Part shown: in pieces, positions 21,025-29,204 of the stretch
Position numbering within the stretch: position 1 is the stretch's first letter
Layout of the letters: each line of letters starts with the position of its first letter
Source: AP-15 sp963799085
Lineage (GTDB): Bacteria > Pseudomonadota > Alphaproteobacteria > ATCC43930 > CGMCC-115725
DNA: 64,000 bases
Direction: 5' to 3'
Assembly: GCA_963799085.1 (NCBI GenBank)
Contig: CAWCWA010000006.1
Coordinates: 62,001-126,000, forward strand
Notes under the pieces: model-generated
Seen by the model: the letters and a program-made list of their open reading frames with translations, nothing else
What the model was told of the DNA's origin: nothing
The model's database searches: none
Translations under genes and position numbers: made by a program

Positions 21025-21658
21025 GAAAATGACCGCCGCGCCGCAATCCCTCTTCGTCGATCGCATGGCCGAGGCTGGGACGGGTCATCGTCTCGACCGG
21101 GACGCCGGCGGATTTGAGCGCGGTTTCGGCCGCCGTCAACGACTCGTACGGGACCAGCGGATCCTCGTCGCCGTGGATCAGGAGGACGCGCGGGCGGGCG
21201 CGCAATTCGTCCGCCAGAAGCTCGGGGGCCAGCAGGCGGCCCGAATAGCCGAGAATGCCGGCGGCGGCACGGCTGCGCCGCAGCCCGACAAAGAGCGACA
21301 TCATCGTTCCCTGCGAAAAGCCGACGAGCGCCAAGGAGCTTTCGTCGAGGCCCCGCTCGGCGAGCGCTTCGTCGATAAAGGCGTCGAGCATCGGCGCCGC
21401 CGCTCGCACCCCGGCCAACACCGCCGGCGGGCTGCGGTCCTGGGCGCTGAACCACTGGTAGCCGTAGGGCGCCATATCACAAGGAAAGGGCGCGTTCGGC
21501 GACAGGAACTCGGCGTCGGGCAGCAGCGGCGCCCAATAGGGTGCGAGCCCGATCAGGTCGTTGCCATCGGCGCCCAGCCCGTGCAGCAGGATGACGAGGC
21601 GGCGCGGCTTGCCGCCCGCGGCGGGCGGGCGCGAGGGTCCGGATAGGGCTGCGATCAT
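20993..21658 (-). CDS. Phospholipase/carboxylesterase family alpha/beta hydrolase
   Basis: A 221-residue serine hydrolase. LVILLHGLGADGNDLIGLAP is the oxyanion region, GFSQG the nucleophile elbow, and the acid and base are in LLIHGDEDPLVPY and RPSLGHAIDEEG. Family members hydrolyse lysophospholipids or small acyl esters. It starts at ATG 21658 and its 3' end overlaps tlpA antisense. Confidence 0.88.
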   Translation of the reverse strand: MIAALSGPSRPPAAGGKPRRLVILLHGLGADGNDLIGLAPYWAPLLPDAEFLSPNAPFPCDMAPYGYQWFSAQDRSPPAVLAGVRAAAPMLDAFIDEALAERGLDESSLALVGFSQGTMMSLFVGLRRSRAAAGILGYSGRLLAPELLADELRARPRVLLIHGDEDPLVPYESLTAAETALKSAGVPVETMTRPSLGHAIDEEGLRRGGHFLRDVLAAPRS

Positions 21659-21747
21659 CTATGCGCTCTCTCGACAAGCCGGCAACTCAATGCAGCAATA
21701 GCGCAAATTCGGCCTCGCTGCCACCCGAGGAGCAGGTCTCGGACGTC

Positions 21748-22626
21748 GTGACGAGGTTTGCGCCGAGCCCGACCGGGTTTTTGCATCTCGGCCATGTGCG
21801 CTCGGCCTTCGTGGGCTGGCAGGCGGCGCGGCGCATGGGCGGGCGGTTTCTGCTGCGGCTCGAAGACATCGACCGGGCGCGCTGCCGAGACGAGTATGCC
21901 GAGGCGATCCTCGAGGACCTCGCCTGGCTCGGGCTTGGCTGGGAGGGGCCGGTGCGGCGGCAATCCGAACATTTCGACGACTATCGGCGGGCGCTCGATC
22001 GTCTCGATGCGCTGGAGGTGCTCTATCCGTGCTTTTGCACGAGGCGTGAGATCGCGGCCGAGATCGCCCGCGCCGGCGGCGCCCCGCAGGGCGAGACGGG
22101 GCCGCCCTATCCCGGCCTCTGCCGTCGCCTCGACCCGGCCGAGCGCGAGGCGAAGCTGCGGTCCGGCCGCGATTACGCACTGCGTCTCGATCTGCGGCGG
22201 GCGCTGGCGTTGACGGGCCCCCTCGACTGGATCGAGGAAGGGGCCGGCGAACCCCGCCCGGTGGCGGCGGACCCGGGCCCGCTCGGCGACGTCGTGCTGG
22301 CGCGCAAGGACATCCCGGCGAGCTATCACCTTGCCGTCACCGTCGATGACGCGCTCCAGGGCGTGACCCTCGTCACCCGCGGCGAAGACCTGAGCGAGGC
22401 GACCCATATCCACCGCGTGCTCCAGGCGCTCCTCGGTCTGCCGCCGCCGCGCTATCGCCACCATGCGCTCTTGACCGATGCGGCGGGCCGCCGGCTAGCC
22501 AAGCGCGACCATGCGTTCAGCGTGCGTGAGATGCGCGCTGCCGGAACGGCTCCCGAGCGCGTCCTGGCGCTCGCTCGAGGCGCAGCTACGGCCGAAACCG
22601 AAGCATCGCCTCGGGGGATTAGTTAA
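21748..22626 (+). CDS. gluQ: Glutamyl-Q tRNA(Asp) synthetase
   Basis: A class I synthetase-like enzyme lacking an anticodon domain, which glutamylates queuosine in tRNA(Asp). With GTG 21748 as start the protein (292 residues) begins MTRFAPSPTGFLHLGH, exactly at the family's usual N-terminus and HIGH-like motif. An ATG at 21661 would add 29 unconserved residues and leave 2 bp to the divergent esterase. Zinc ligands are in YPCFCTRREI and YPGLC. The KMSKS-equivalent is RLAKRD. Length fits GluQ rather than GltX. Confidence 0.87.
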   Translation: MTRFAPSPTGFLHLGHVRSAFVGWQAARRMGGRFLLRLEDIDRARCRDEYAEAILEDLAWLGLGWEGPVRRQSEHFDDYRRALDRLDALEVLYPCFCTRREIAAEIARAGGAPQGETGPPYPGLCRRLDPAEREAKLRSGRDYALRLDLRRALALTGPLDWIEEGAGEPRPVAADPGPLGDVVLARKDIPASYHLAVTVDDALQGVTLVTRGEDLSEATHIHRVLQALLGLPPPRYRHHALLTDAAGRRLAKRDHAFSVREMRAAGTAPERVLALARGAATAETEASPRGIS

Positions 22627-22660
22627 GCTCCCGTCGCACGCTGCGGCAAAGGAGACGAGA

Positions 22661-23383
22661 ATGCTGAGCACGACCGGGTTCGCCCAGATTGGCGCGCTGA
22701 TCGGCGATCCGGCGCGCGCCGGCATTCTGGCCGCGCTGCTCGACGGTCGCGCGTTGACCGCCACCGAGCTCGCGCGGGTGTCGGGTGTCGCGCCGCAGAC
22801 CGCGAGCGGCCATCTCGCCCGCCTTCTCGACGGTGGCCTCCTTGCGGTCGAGCGCCAGGGCCGGCATCGCTATCACCGGATCGCCTCGCCGGCGGTGGCG
22901 CGGATGCTGGAGGGTGTCATGAGCTTCGCCGCCGATGCGGAGGAGGGCGGGGCGCGGCGCCGGCGGCCCGTAGTGGTCGGCCCGCGCGACAAGGCCCTGC
23001 GCGCCGCGCGGACCTGTTACGATCACCTCGCCGGCCGGCTAGGGGTGGCGCTTGCCGACGCCATGGTCGAGCAGCGGCGGATCGAATTGTCGGCCGATGG
23101 CGGTGCGGTCACCGAGGCGGGCGCGCAGTTCCTGAACGGGCTCGGCATCGATGTCGAGGGGCTCGCAAGACGCGCCCGCTCCGGCCGGGTGTTTTGCCGG
23201 CCGTGCCTCGACTGGAGCGAGCGCCGCCCGCATCTTGCCGGCGCGCTAGGCACGGCGTTGTGCGCTCACGCCTTTGGGCAAGGCTGGGTGCGTCGCCTCG
23301 ACGGCACCCGCGCTGTCGCCGTCACACCCGCCGGCCGCTCCGGGTTCCGCCAGCTGTTCGGCGTCGAGGACGAGCCCCGCTGA
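22661..23383 (+). CDS. ArsR-family winged-helix transcriptional regulator
   Basis: A 240-residue regulator. Residues ~5-75 form the ArsR winged helix (IGDPARAGILAALLDGRALT, VAPQTASGHLARLLDGGLL). The long C-terminal domain (RRARSGRVFCRPCLDWSERR) is typical of the larger ArsR proteins that do not bind arsenic. GGAGA lies five to ten bases before ATG 22661. No ligand or target can be read from the neighbours. It lies 34 bp after gluQ on the same strand. Confidence 0.85.
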   Translation: MLSTTGFAQIGALIGDPARAGILAALLDGRALTATELARVSGVAPQTASGHLARLLDGGLLAVERQGRHRYHRIASPAVARMLEGVMSFAADAEEGGARRRRPVVVGPRDKALRAARTCYDHLAGRLGVALADAMVEQRRIELSADGGAVTEAGAQFLNGLGIDVEGLARRARSGRVFCRPCLDWSERRPHLAGALGTALCAHAFGQGWVRRLDGTRAVAVTPAGRSGFRQLFGVEDEPR

Positions 23384-23386
23384 GCC

Positions 23387-24238
23387 TCAATCGAGCGGGC
23401 GGCGCAGCCCCGTCGCGACGTCGAGATATTCCGGATCGTCGGGCGGCAGTATCCCGTGCCGAACCGCGAAATCCAGAATCACCAGATTGACGTTGAATTT
23501 GAAATCGGCGGTCGAGCGGATCCGGTCGAGAACCTCGCGCGCCGGCATCAGCGCAAAATCGACGAACTCGCCGTCGCGATTTTTCGGCGCGAAATCCACG
23601 GGTATTTCGAGATCGTAAGTGAAGAGCACGTCGTCGCGGATGCCGAGTTCGTTCTCCATGCGATAGGAAATCGCGCCGACCGGTGCGGCCCGCGCCATCA
23701 GCACCGGCGGGACCGAGGCTTCCTCCTCGCCCTCCTTGATGAGCGTGTCGATGACCCCGTGGCCGTTGCCGATGCCGCCCGCGACGAGGTTGTCGAGCTT
23801 GCCGGGCGCCACGGTTTTGTCCGGCGAACGGCGGCCGACCCACATCCGCAACTCGCTGCCCGCGCGCAGATAGCCGTTCAGATGCACGCCGTAGGCGCGG
23901 GTGCCGAAGAACGGCACCGCACCCCGGTCGAGTTGGAACACCGGCGGGGCGGTCCAGCGGGGCGCCACGTCGAAGGTTTCGTTGCGCCATTTCGGAATCT
24001 GCTTTTCGCCGACGAGCACGTCCACAACCTGGTCGACCGCACGGCTAACCGCCGCCATATCGCCTCCGGCCATCAGCGACACGCGGTCCGGAAAGACGGC
24101 GAAGACCTCGGGAAACCGCCGTAAGGCCTCGGCATTGTCGCGCCGCACCAACCCGATCCGGTCGGCGCCGGCGAAGAGCGGCAGCGCGCGACCGGGATCG
24201 TAATTGTTGCAAAGCCTGATGTGGTCGCAAAACGACAT
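23387..24238 (-). CDS. DUF4743-NUDIX hydrolase
   Basis: A 283-residue protein. The N-terminal DUF4743 domain (FCDHIRLCNNYDPGRALPLF) precedes a NUDIX domain with DNLVAGGIGNGHGVIDTLIK and EGEEEASVP. This pairing resembles the C-terminal half of yeast Tnr3, a thiamine-diphosphate diphosphatase that removes damaged thiamine derivatives; extension to this protein is inference. I prefer ATG 24238 (GAGGG upstream) over a TTG at 24271. It lies 26 bp after the ACT-domain gene. Confidence 0.82.
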   Translation of the reverse strand: MSFCDHIRLCNNYDPGRALPLFAGADRIGLVRRDNAEALRRFPEVFAVFPDRVSLMAGGDMAAVSRAVDQVVDVLVGEKQIPKWRNETFDVAPRWTAPPVFQLDRGAVPFFGTRAYGVHLNGYLRAGSELRMWVGRRSPDKTVAPGKLDNLVAGGIGNGHGVIDTLIKEGEEEASVPPVLMARAAPVGAISYRMENELGIRDDVLFTYDLEIPVDFAPKNRDGEFVDFALMPAREVLDRIRSTADFKFNVNLVILDFAVRHGILPPDDPEYLDVATGLRRPLD

Positions 24239-24264
24239 CGCCGGCGAGCCCTCCCGAACGGCGG

Positions 24265-24564
24265 TCAGCAATCGGCAGGATGCCGCATTGCCGTCAACAC
24301 GACATCGACAGAGGGGATCTGACGCAGACAGGCGGCAATGTAATCGGTGAGTTCGCGATCGAGGCCGCGCATCTGGATATCGATCGTCAGCCGTGCCTGA
24401 TCTGGGAATGAAAGCGCGCTATGCCAAGCGCTCGGCACCATGCCGCGCTTGGCGAAGAGTTCGAGGACGCGCGGCATGACCCCGGGTTCGGCGCGGGCGT
24501 GAACCAAAAAACAAGCTGTGTCGGGTAGATCGTCGTCAGCGGCGATCGCGGCAACGGACGGCAT
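24265..24564 (-). CDS. Small ACT-domain protein
   Basis: A 99-residue protein with an ACT-like fold: DTACFLVHARAEPGVMPRVL forms the first strand and ligand loop, LTIDIQMRGLDRELTDYIAA the second half. It resembles the small regulatory ACT proteins related to acetolactate synthase small subunits, but no biosynthetic gene is beside it. ATG 24564 with GAGGA eight bases upstream is the likely start. Function unknown. It is probably co-transcribed with the NUDIX gene. Confidence 0.6.
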   Translation of the reverse strand: MPSVAAIAADDDLPDTACFLVHARAEPGVMPRVLELFAKRGMVPSAWHSALSFPDQARLTIDIQMRGLDRELTDYIAACLRQIPSVDVVLTAMRHPADC

Positions 24565-24680
24565 CGGAATGATCCTCGGCAAAGACAAAACGAATCGCAA
24601 TGGCCCGAACCCACCTGGGGTCCGGGTTGCTAATTCGCCGATCGCGCCGGGATGGAAAAATCCGTGCAGTCACGACAACA

Positions 24681-24699
24681 CGGTACAACATCTGTACCG
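24681..24699. promoter_or_regulatory. Candidate operator: perfect 7-bp inverted repeat with 5-bp spacer
   Basis: CGGTACA-acatc-TGTACCG is a perfect palindrome in the only sizeable gap between the divergent ACT-domain gene (start 24564) and the small membrane-protein gene (start 24804). The arm length, spacing and TACA/TGTA core suit a dimeric repressor. A short transcribed hairpin is an alternative. Confidence 0.5.
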
Positions 24700-24803
24700 A
24701 AAAATCAACTCGGTTGCCGAAGCGGGCCCCGTCCCGGTCGGATCGAAAGCCGGCGTTTCCTGTTGGCATGGGTAGTTTTTGCTGCAATCAGGGACCGCCA
24801 GAA

Positions 24804-24935
24804 ATGGACAAGCGTATTGTCGTAAATCCGGTTGAGGCGCGTCAGGCGACGAAAGAGGGTGTCGTCAGGTACGTTTTGCTGGTTTCGTTGGTGCTGGTCG
24901 TGGTTCTATTAACGGTAGCATACCTGATCTTTTAG
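24804..24935 (+). CDS. Small single-pass membrane protein
   Basis: A 43-residue protein. A charged N-terminus (MDKRIVVNPVEARQATKEG) is followed by one membrane helix (VRYVLLVSLVLVVVLLTVAYLIF, read in parts). I do not recognise a named family, although similar small proteins with an R-x-V-L start to the helix occur in alphaproteobacteria. It lies 15 bp before the lipoprotein gene and downstream of the palindrome at 24681. Confidence 0.55.
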   Translation: MDKRIVVNPVEARQATKEGVVRYVLLVSLVLVVVLLTVAYLIF

Positions 24936-24950
24936 CGATCGGAGGGATTG

Positions 24951-25166
24951 ATGGTCCCCGTGCGTCTCGCCCTTGTCGTCGCGCTGGCGCTCGCCGCCGG
25001 TGCGGGTTGCAACGTCGGCGCTCCGGAGCGGGCGGGCAACCTCCAGAACCTCAACGGCATCTCCGATGACATTTCGGCTATGCGCATGACCCAATCCGAA
25101 CTCGCTGAAGATCCCGGACCCGAACCTGCCGACGACACTTCCGCACAGCTATCAGTTGCCGCATGA
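24951..25166 (+). CDS. Small putative lipoprotein
   Basis: A 71-residue protein with a signal peptide (VRLALVVALALAAGAGC) and lipobox AGAGC. The mature part is acidic and unstructured (SAMRMTQSELAEDPGPEPAD). GGAGGG precedes ATG 24951. No family recognised. It lies 31 bp before the mcd start and may share its transcript. Confidence 0.6.
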   Translation: MVPVRLALVVALALAAGAGCNVGAPERAGNLQNLNGISDDISAMRMTQSELAEDPGPEPADDTSAQLSVAA

Positions 25167-25197
25167 TTGACCGGGACTGTGCAACGAGGCGACGTCG

Positions 25198-26853
25198 GTG
25201 GGGAGTGATTGCGCCGTACTGCTGAACGACACGCAGCAGGCGTTGGCCGCGGCCGATCGGGTCGTGGCGGCGGCGCGGGCAAAACTCGTCGCGCGCGTCG
25301 CGCCCGACGGCGAGATCGATCCCGACCGTCTCGGTGCCGAACAGTTTGCCGCGCACGCGCTTGCCTGGATGGCGACCTATGTTGCGGCATTGCGTCAGGT
25401 CCGCCTCTGGGCGGCGCGTCTTGCCGAAGACGGCCGGTTCGGCGATGGCGAGGCGGCGATCCTCGAGATCGTCTTCGGCGAATATCTGGCCCAGCTCGCG
25501 GGCGGCATCCCGATGGCGCAGGGGGAATTCGCCCGACCCTCCGAACTTGGCCTCGGCAGCGACGAAATCGAGCCGCTGCGGACCGGCGCCGCCGTCGAAT
25601 TGATCGACGGTCTTCCGGCGGCGCGGCAGCGGTTCGGGCGGCTTCTCGCTGAAGAAGGGGAGTCCGCGTTCGGCCCGGCGGGCCTCGGCGATCCGACCCT
25701 CGACCTGATCCGCGATCAGATCCGGCGCTTTGCCGAAAATGGGGTGGCGCCCCATGCGCAGGAATGGCATCGGCAGGACCGGCTGATCCCGCTTCCGGTC
25801 ATCGACGAACTCTCCGAACTCGGCGTGTTCGGAACCACTATCCCGGAAGAGCATGGCGGGCTCGGCCTCGGGAAGTTGGCGATGTGCGTCGTCTCCGAGG
25901 AATTGTCGCGCGCGTATATCGGCGTCGGCTCGCTCGGCACGCGCTCCGAGATCGCCGCCGAACTGATCCGGCTCAATGGCACCGCGGCGCAGCAGCGGCA
26001 ATGGCTGCCGCAGATCGCCGCCGGAACCGTATTGCCGACCGCGGTCTTTACCGAGCCCAATGCCGGCTCCGACCTCGCCAGCCTGCAGACCCGTGCGGTG
26101 CGCGACGGCGAAGTCTACCGCATCTACGGCGCCAAGACCTGGATCACCCATGGCGCGCGCTCTGATCTGATGACGCTCTTGGTCCGCACCGACCCGGCCG
26201 AGCGCGGCTATCGCGGGCTCAGCATGCTGCTGGCGCCGAAGCCCCGCGGCGACGACGCCGATCCGTTTCCGGCCCCGGGGATGAGCGGCACCGAGATCCC
26301 GGTGCTCGGCTATCGCGGCATGAAGGAATACGAGATCGCCTTCGACGGCTTCGAGGTTCCGGCCGAGGGTCTGCTCGGCGGGCTCGAAGGGCAGGGGTTC
26401 AAGCAGTTGATGGCGACCTTCGAAAGCGCCCGCGTGCAGACCGCCTCGCGCGCGGTCGGCGTCGCCCAGAACGCGCTCGAACTGGGCCTTGCCTACGCCC
26501 GCGAGCGCATGCAATTCGGCCAGAAGCTCGCCGATTTTCCGCGGGTCGCAGCACGGCTGGCCCTGATGGCGGCCGAGACGATGGCGGCGCGGCAGCTCAC
26601 CTATTTCGCCGCGCGCGAGAAGGACAGCGGCCGACGCTGCGACATCGAGGCCGGCATGGCGAAACTGCTCGCCGCCCGCGTCGCCTGGACGAACGCCGAC
26701 AACGCCTTGCAGATCCATGGCGGCAACGGCTACGCGCTCGAATACCCGATCAGCCGGGTGCTCTGCGATGCGCGCATTCTGAACATTTTCGAGGGCGCCG
26801 CCGAAATCCAGGCGCAGATCATCGCCCGCGGACTGATCGCCGGCCGCAATTGA
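25198..26853 (+). CDS. mcd: (2S)-methylsuccinyl-CoA dehydrogenase-like acyl-CoA dehydrogenase
   Basis: A 551-residue acyl-CoA dehydrogenase. It is ~150-170 residues longer than ordinary members because of an N-terminal helical extension (RLGAEQFAAHALAWMATYVA). That extension is the hallmark of Mcd of the ethylmalonyl-CoA pathway for acetate assimilation. The catalytic core has AVFTEPNAGSDLASLQTRAV, YGAKTWITHGARSDL and ALQIHGGNGYALEYPISRVL. The PduO-type adenosyltransferase 250 bp downstream would serve B12-dependent mutases of the same pathway. The start is GTG 25198. An aryl- or isovaleryl-type specificity cannot be excluded. Confidence 0.8.
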   Translation: MGSDCAVLLNDTQQALAAADRVVAAARAKLVARVAPDGEIDPDRLGAEQFAAHALAWMATYVAALRQVRLWAARLAEDGRFGDGEAAILEIVFGEYLAQLAGGIPMAQGEFARPSELGLGSDEIEPLRTGAAVELIDGLPAARQRFGRLLAEEGESAFGPAGLGDPTLDLIRDQIRRFAENGVAPHAQEWHRQDRLIPLPVIDELSELGVFGTTIPEEHGGLGLGKLAMCVVSEELSRAYIGVGSLGTRSEIAAELIRLNGTAAQQRQWLPQIAAGTVLPTAVFTEPNAGSDLASLQTRAVRDGEVYRIYGAKTWITHGARSDLMTLLVRTDPAERGYRGLSMLLAPKPRGDDADPFPAPGMSGTEIPVLGYRGMKEYEIAFDGFEVPAEGLLGGLEGQGFKQLMATFESARVQTASRAVGVAQNALELGLAYARERMQFGQKLADFPRVAARLALMAAETMAARQLTYFAAREKDSGRRCDIEAGMAKLLAARVAWTNADNALQIHGGNGYALEYPISRVLCDARILNIFEGAAEIQAQIIARGLIAGRN

Positions 26854-26910
26854 CGGCGTCGCCTCGCCGCGGCGCTGGCGGCCTCGCCCGATCGGGTCCA
26901 TATTTGCCGA

Positions 26911-27102
26911 ATGACGGTATTTCTGACGATTCTGCTCGTTATCGCGATGCTCGGCACTTTGGTGGTGCTGATGCTCGGCGTGACGACGATGCTGCGCGGC
27001 GGCAACCCGCGGCGCTCCAACAAGCTGATGCAGTCGCGGGTCATCATGCAGGGGCTGGCATTGCTGCTGCTCGCCGCGCTGATGCTGCTCTCCCATCACT
27101 GA
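26911..27102 (+). CDS. Twin transmembrane protein (HIG1-like)
   Basis: A 63-residue protein with two membrane helices (VFLTILLVIAMLGTLVVLML and VIMQGLALLLLAALMLL) joined by a short basic loop GGNPRRSNKLMQSR. This loop is characteristic of the bacterial HIG1-domain/twin-transmembrane proteins that precede the cobalamin adenosyltransferase in many alphaproteobacteria. It ends 2 bp before that gene. A role in respiratory complexes is known for eukaryotic HIG1 proteins only. Confidence 0.8.
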   Translation: MTVFLTILLVIAMLGTLVVLMLGVTTMLRGGNPRRSNKLMQSRVIMQGLALLLLAALMLLSHH

Positions 27103-27104
27103 GG

Positions 27105-27668
27105 ATGGTGCGCCTCACCCGCATCTACACTCGCGGCGGCGACAAGGGGGAAACCTCGCTCGGCGACGGCTCGCGGGCGCCGAAGCATGCGGCGCGGGTC
27201 GCGGCCTACGGTGCGGTCGACGAAGCCAACGCCGCGATCGGCATCGCCCGGCTCTACTGCGAGGGCGAGCCCGACGCGATGCTCGCCCGCATCCAGAACG
27301 ACCTCTTCGACCTCGGCGCCGATTTGTGCACCCCAGAGGGCGGGCGTCGCGGTTCCGGCGCTTTGCGCATCGTCGCCTCCCAGGTGGCGCGCCTCGAAGA
27401 CGAGATCGACGCGATGAACGCCGCCTTGCGCCCGCTCGACTCGTTCATCCTGCCGGGCGGCACCCCGGCGGCGGCCTATCTGCACTTGGCGCGCACGGTC
27501 GCCCGCCGCGCCGAGCGCCTCGTCAGCGCGCTGGCGCAGGCCGAGCCGGTCAACCCCGAAGCCCTCAAATACCTGAACCGGCTTTCCGACCATCTCTTCG
27601 TGCTCGGCCGGCGGCTCAACGACAACGGCGCTCGCGACGTCCTCTGGCGACCCGGCGCCACCCGATGA
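27105..27668 (+). CDS. pduO: Corrinoid (ATP:cob(I)alamin) adenosyltransferase, PduO type
   Basis: A 187-residue enzyme that makes adenosylcobalamin. The ATP-binding signature TRGGDKGETSLGDGSRAPK is at the N-terminus. The C-terminal motif KYLNRLSDHLFVLGRRLND holds the conserved Arg/Asn/Asp residues. The start ATG 27105 is 2 bp after the twin-transmembrane gene. The etfBA genes that often follow in relatives are absent here. Confidence 0.92.
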   Translation: MVRLTRIYTRGGDKGETSLGDGSRAPKHAARVAAYGAVDEANAAIGIARLYCEGEPDAMLARIQNDLFDLGADLCTPEGGRRGSGALRIVASQVARLEDEIDAMNAALRPLDSFILPGGTPAAAYLHLARTVARRAERLVSALAQAEPVNPEALKYLNRLSDHLFVLGRRLNDNGARDVLWRPGATR

Positions 27669-27737
27669 CCGCCCGACCGACTTGACGTCGCGGGCCCGCG
27701 CACCAATTCTCCGCCGCAAGCAGCCGGAGGATCGCCG

Positions 27738-27815
27738 ATGTCGTCACGCGAGGAAAATGACCTTCAGACCCGTGTCGGCCGCGAGCCCGCGATGGGCGAG
27801 ACGCAGACGGTCTAG
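27738..27815 (+). CDS. Possible very small ORF (25 residues)
   Basis: ATG 27738 has GGAG about nine bases upstream and encodes MSSREENDLQTRVGREPAMG plus five residues to a TAG two bases before the next ATG. The tight spacing and ribosome-binding site suggest translation, perhaps as a leader. No homology is claimed, and the ORF may be chance. Confidence 0.25.
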   Translation: MSSREENDLQTRVGREPAMGETQTV

Positions 27816-27817
27816 GC

Positions 27818-28280
27818 ATGGCCTCGCCCGACGCGGCGGAGAACCGCCGCCGGCAGATCCGCATGAGTGCGGAGGAGCAGGCCGAATTCCTGCGCCATAA
27901 CACGAAATGCGCGCTCGCCACGTCGACAGGACGGCTTTCCGCACGTCGTCGCGATGCGTTTTTTCGCCGAGGACGGGGCCTTCTACATGACCTCCTACGG
28001 CAAGGCGCAGAAGGTCCTCAACATCCGCCGCAACCCGCTGGTCGGGCTGATGGTCGAGACCGGCCGCACCTATTCCGAATTACAGGGCGTGATGGTGCGC
28101 GGCCATTGCGAAATCATCGAAGACCCGGAGGCGGTCAGGGCGGCCATGGAACACGGACGCAGCCCCTCGGCGGCGGGACCGCGCGCCTCGCTCGACAGCG
28201 CGGCAAAACGCGTGGTCCTCAAGATAACCCCGCGGAAGATTTCGACCTGGGACCACCGCAAGCTCGGCGGGCGGTATTGA
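27818..28280 (+). CDS. Pyridoxamine 5'-phosphate oxidase family protein (one frameshift)
   Basis: About 153 residues after repair, with a split-barrel flavin-binding fold. The N-terminal helix AEEQAEFLRHNTKCALATS meets a frame break near 27925; one extra base removed gives QDGFPHVVAMRFFAEDGAFY. It continues KVLNIRRNPLVGLMVETG and YSELQGVMVRGHCEII, then KITPRKISTWDHRKLGGRY. The family includes F420- and FMN-dependent reductases, and I cannot say which. The stop overlaps a TTG that could start the IclR gene. Confidence 0.82.
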
Positions 28281-29121
28281 GGGCCGTGCGCCGCACCGCG
28301 GGGTTCGGCCCGCCGGCGGAATCCGGCGAAGCGACGGACGGCTCGCTCGCCCGTTCGGCGACGCGCCTTGTCGCGACCTTCGAGACATTGGCCACGTCCG
28401 AGGACGGCATGAGCCTCGCCGAACTCAGCGTCGACGTCGGCGCGCCGAAAAGCAGCCTCCTCGGCATCCTGCGCGCGATGGCGGGCCAGGGCTATGTCAC
28501 GCACGAGCAAAGCCTCTACCGGCTCGGCCCGAAAGCGTTCCGGCTCGCCGCCGACATCCTGGCGGCGCGCAGCTTGCCGAACCTGGTCCGGCCGGTATTG
28601 CGGGAGTTGCACGCGAAAAGCCGCGAGACGGTCTTTCTGGTCTTGCTCGACCGGACGGCGAAGCGGGTGACCTATGCCGAGGGCATCGACAGTCCCAACC
28701 CGATGCGCTACACGGTGCCGACCGGCACGACGCGCCCGCTCTACGTCTCGGCCGGCGGCTGCATGCTGCTGGCGTTTCAGGAGCCCGCCTTTGTCGACGC
28801 CTATATCGACGCCACACCGCTCGAAGCCCTCACACCACGCACGATCATCGATCCGGCGCGGCTGCGCCAGCGCCTCGAAGCGATCCGGCGCGAGGGGTTC
28901 GCCGTCAGCATCGGCGAGACCGTTCCGGGTGCGGCCGGTGTTGCCGCGCCGATCTTCAACGCCGACGGCACGCGTCACCGCGGGTCTCCTGATCGCCGCA
29001 GCCGAGGAGCGCTTCGACCAGGAGCTGCCCGAATTGAAGCGGCTCCTGCGCGAGGCGACGCGGCGGGTCGCCGGGCTCGCTCAGGCCTTTGCCGGCGAGG
29101 ACGAGCCCGCGCGCCGGTTGA
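28277..29121 (+). CDS. IclR-family transcriptional regulator (frameshifted; 3' end uncertain)
   Basis: About 280 residues. The N-terminal winged helix reads SLARSATRLVATFETLATSE, MSLAELSVDVGAPKSSLLGI. The IclR effector domain has RETVFLVLLDRTAKRVTYAE, GTTRPLYVSAGGCMLLAF and REGFAVSIGETVPGAAGVAA. One extra base near 28970 shifts the frame into RVTAGLLIAAAEERFDQELP. In that frame no stop occurs before the next gene, so a second indel between about 29080 and 29118 probably restores the TGA at 29119. The start is TTG 28277 (overlapping the previous stop) or GTG 28286. It likely controls the adjacent monooxygenase. Confidence 0.8.
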
Positions 29122-29144
29122 CCCGGCCTCGCATCCCGTTCACA

Positions 29145-29165
29145 ATTTGGAACAGCGTTCAAAAT
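29145..29165. promoter_or_regulatory. Candidate IclR operator: 9-bp inverted repeat, 3-bp spacer
   Basis: ATTTGGAAC-agc-GTTCAAAAT has eight of nine arm positions matched. It lies between the IclR gene and the start (29205) of the luciferase-like gene. Known IclR-family sites have the same GGAAC/GTTC character and size, and autoregulated adjacent targets are usual. Assignment to this regulator is inference. Confidence 0.5.
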
Positions 29166-29204
29166 ACTGACTTCGACTCCACCGAAGGGAGAACCGTCCG
29201 CGCA

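Noticed and set aside
23456..24124. Long antisense reading frame opposite the NUDIX gene, and similar long antisense frames throughout
   Set aside because: Composition (Arg, Ala, Gly, His-rich) and lack of motifs are those of shadow frames in GC-rich DNA. The sense gene has clear domain motifs.
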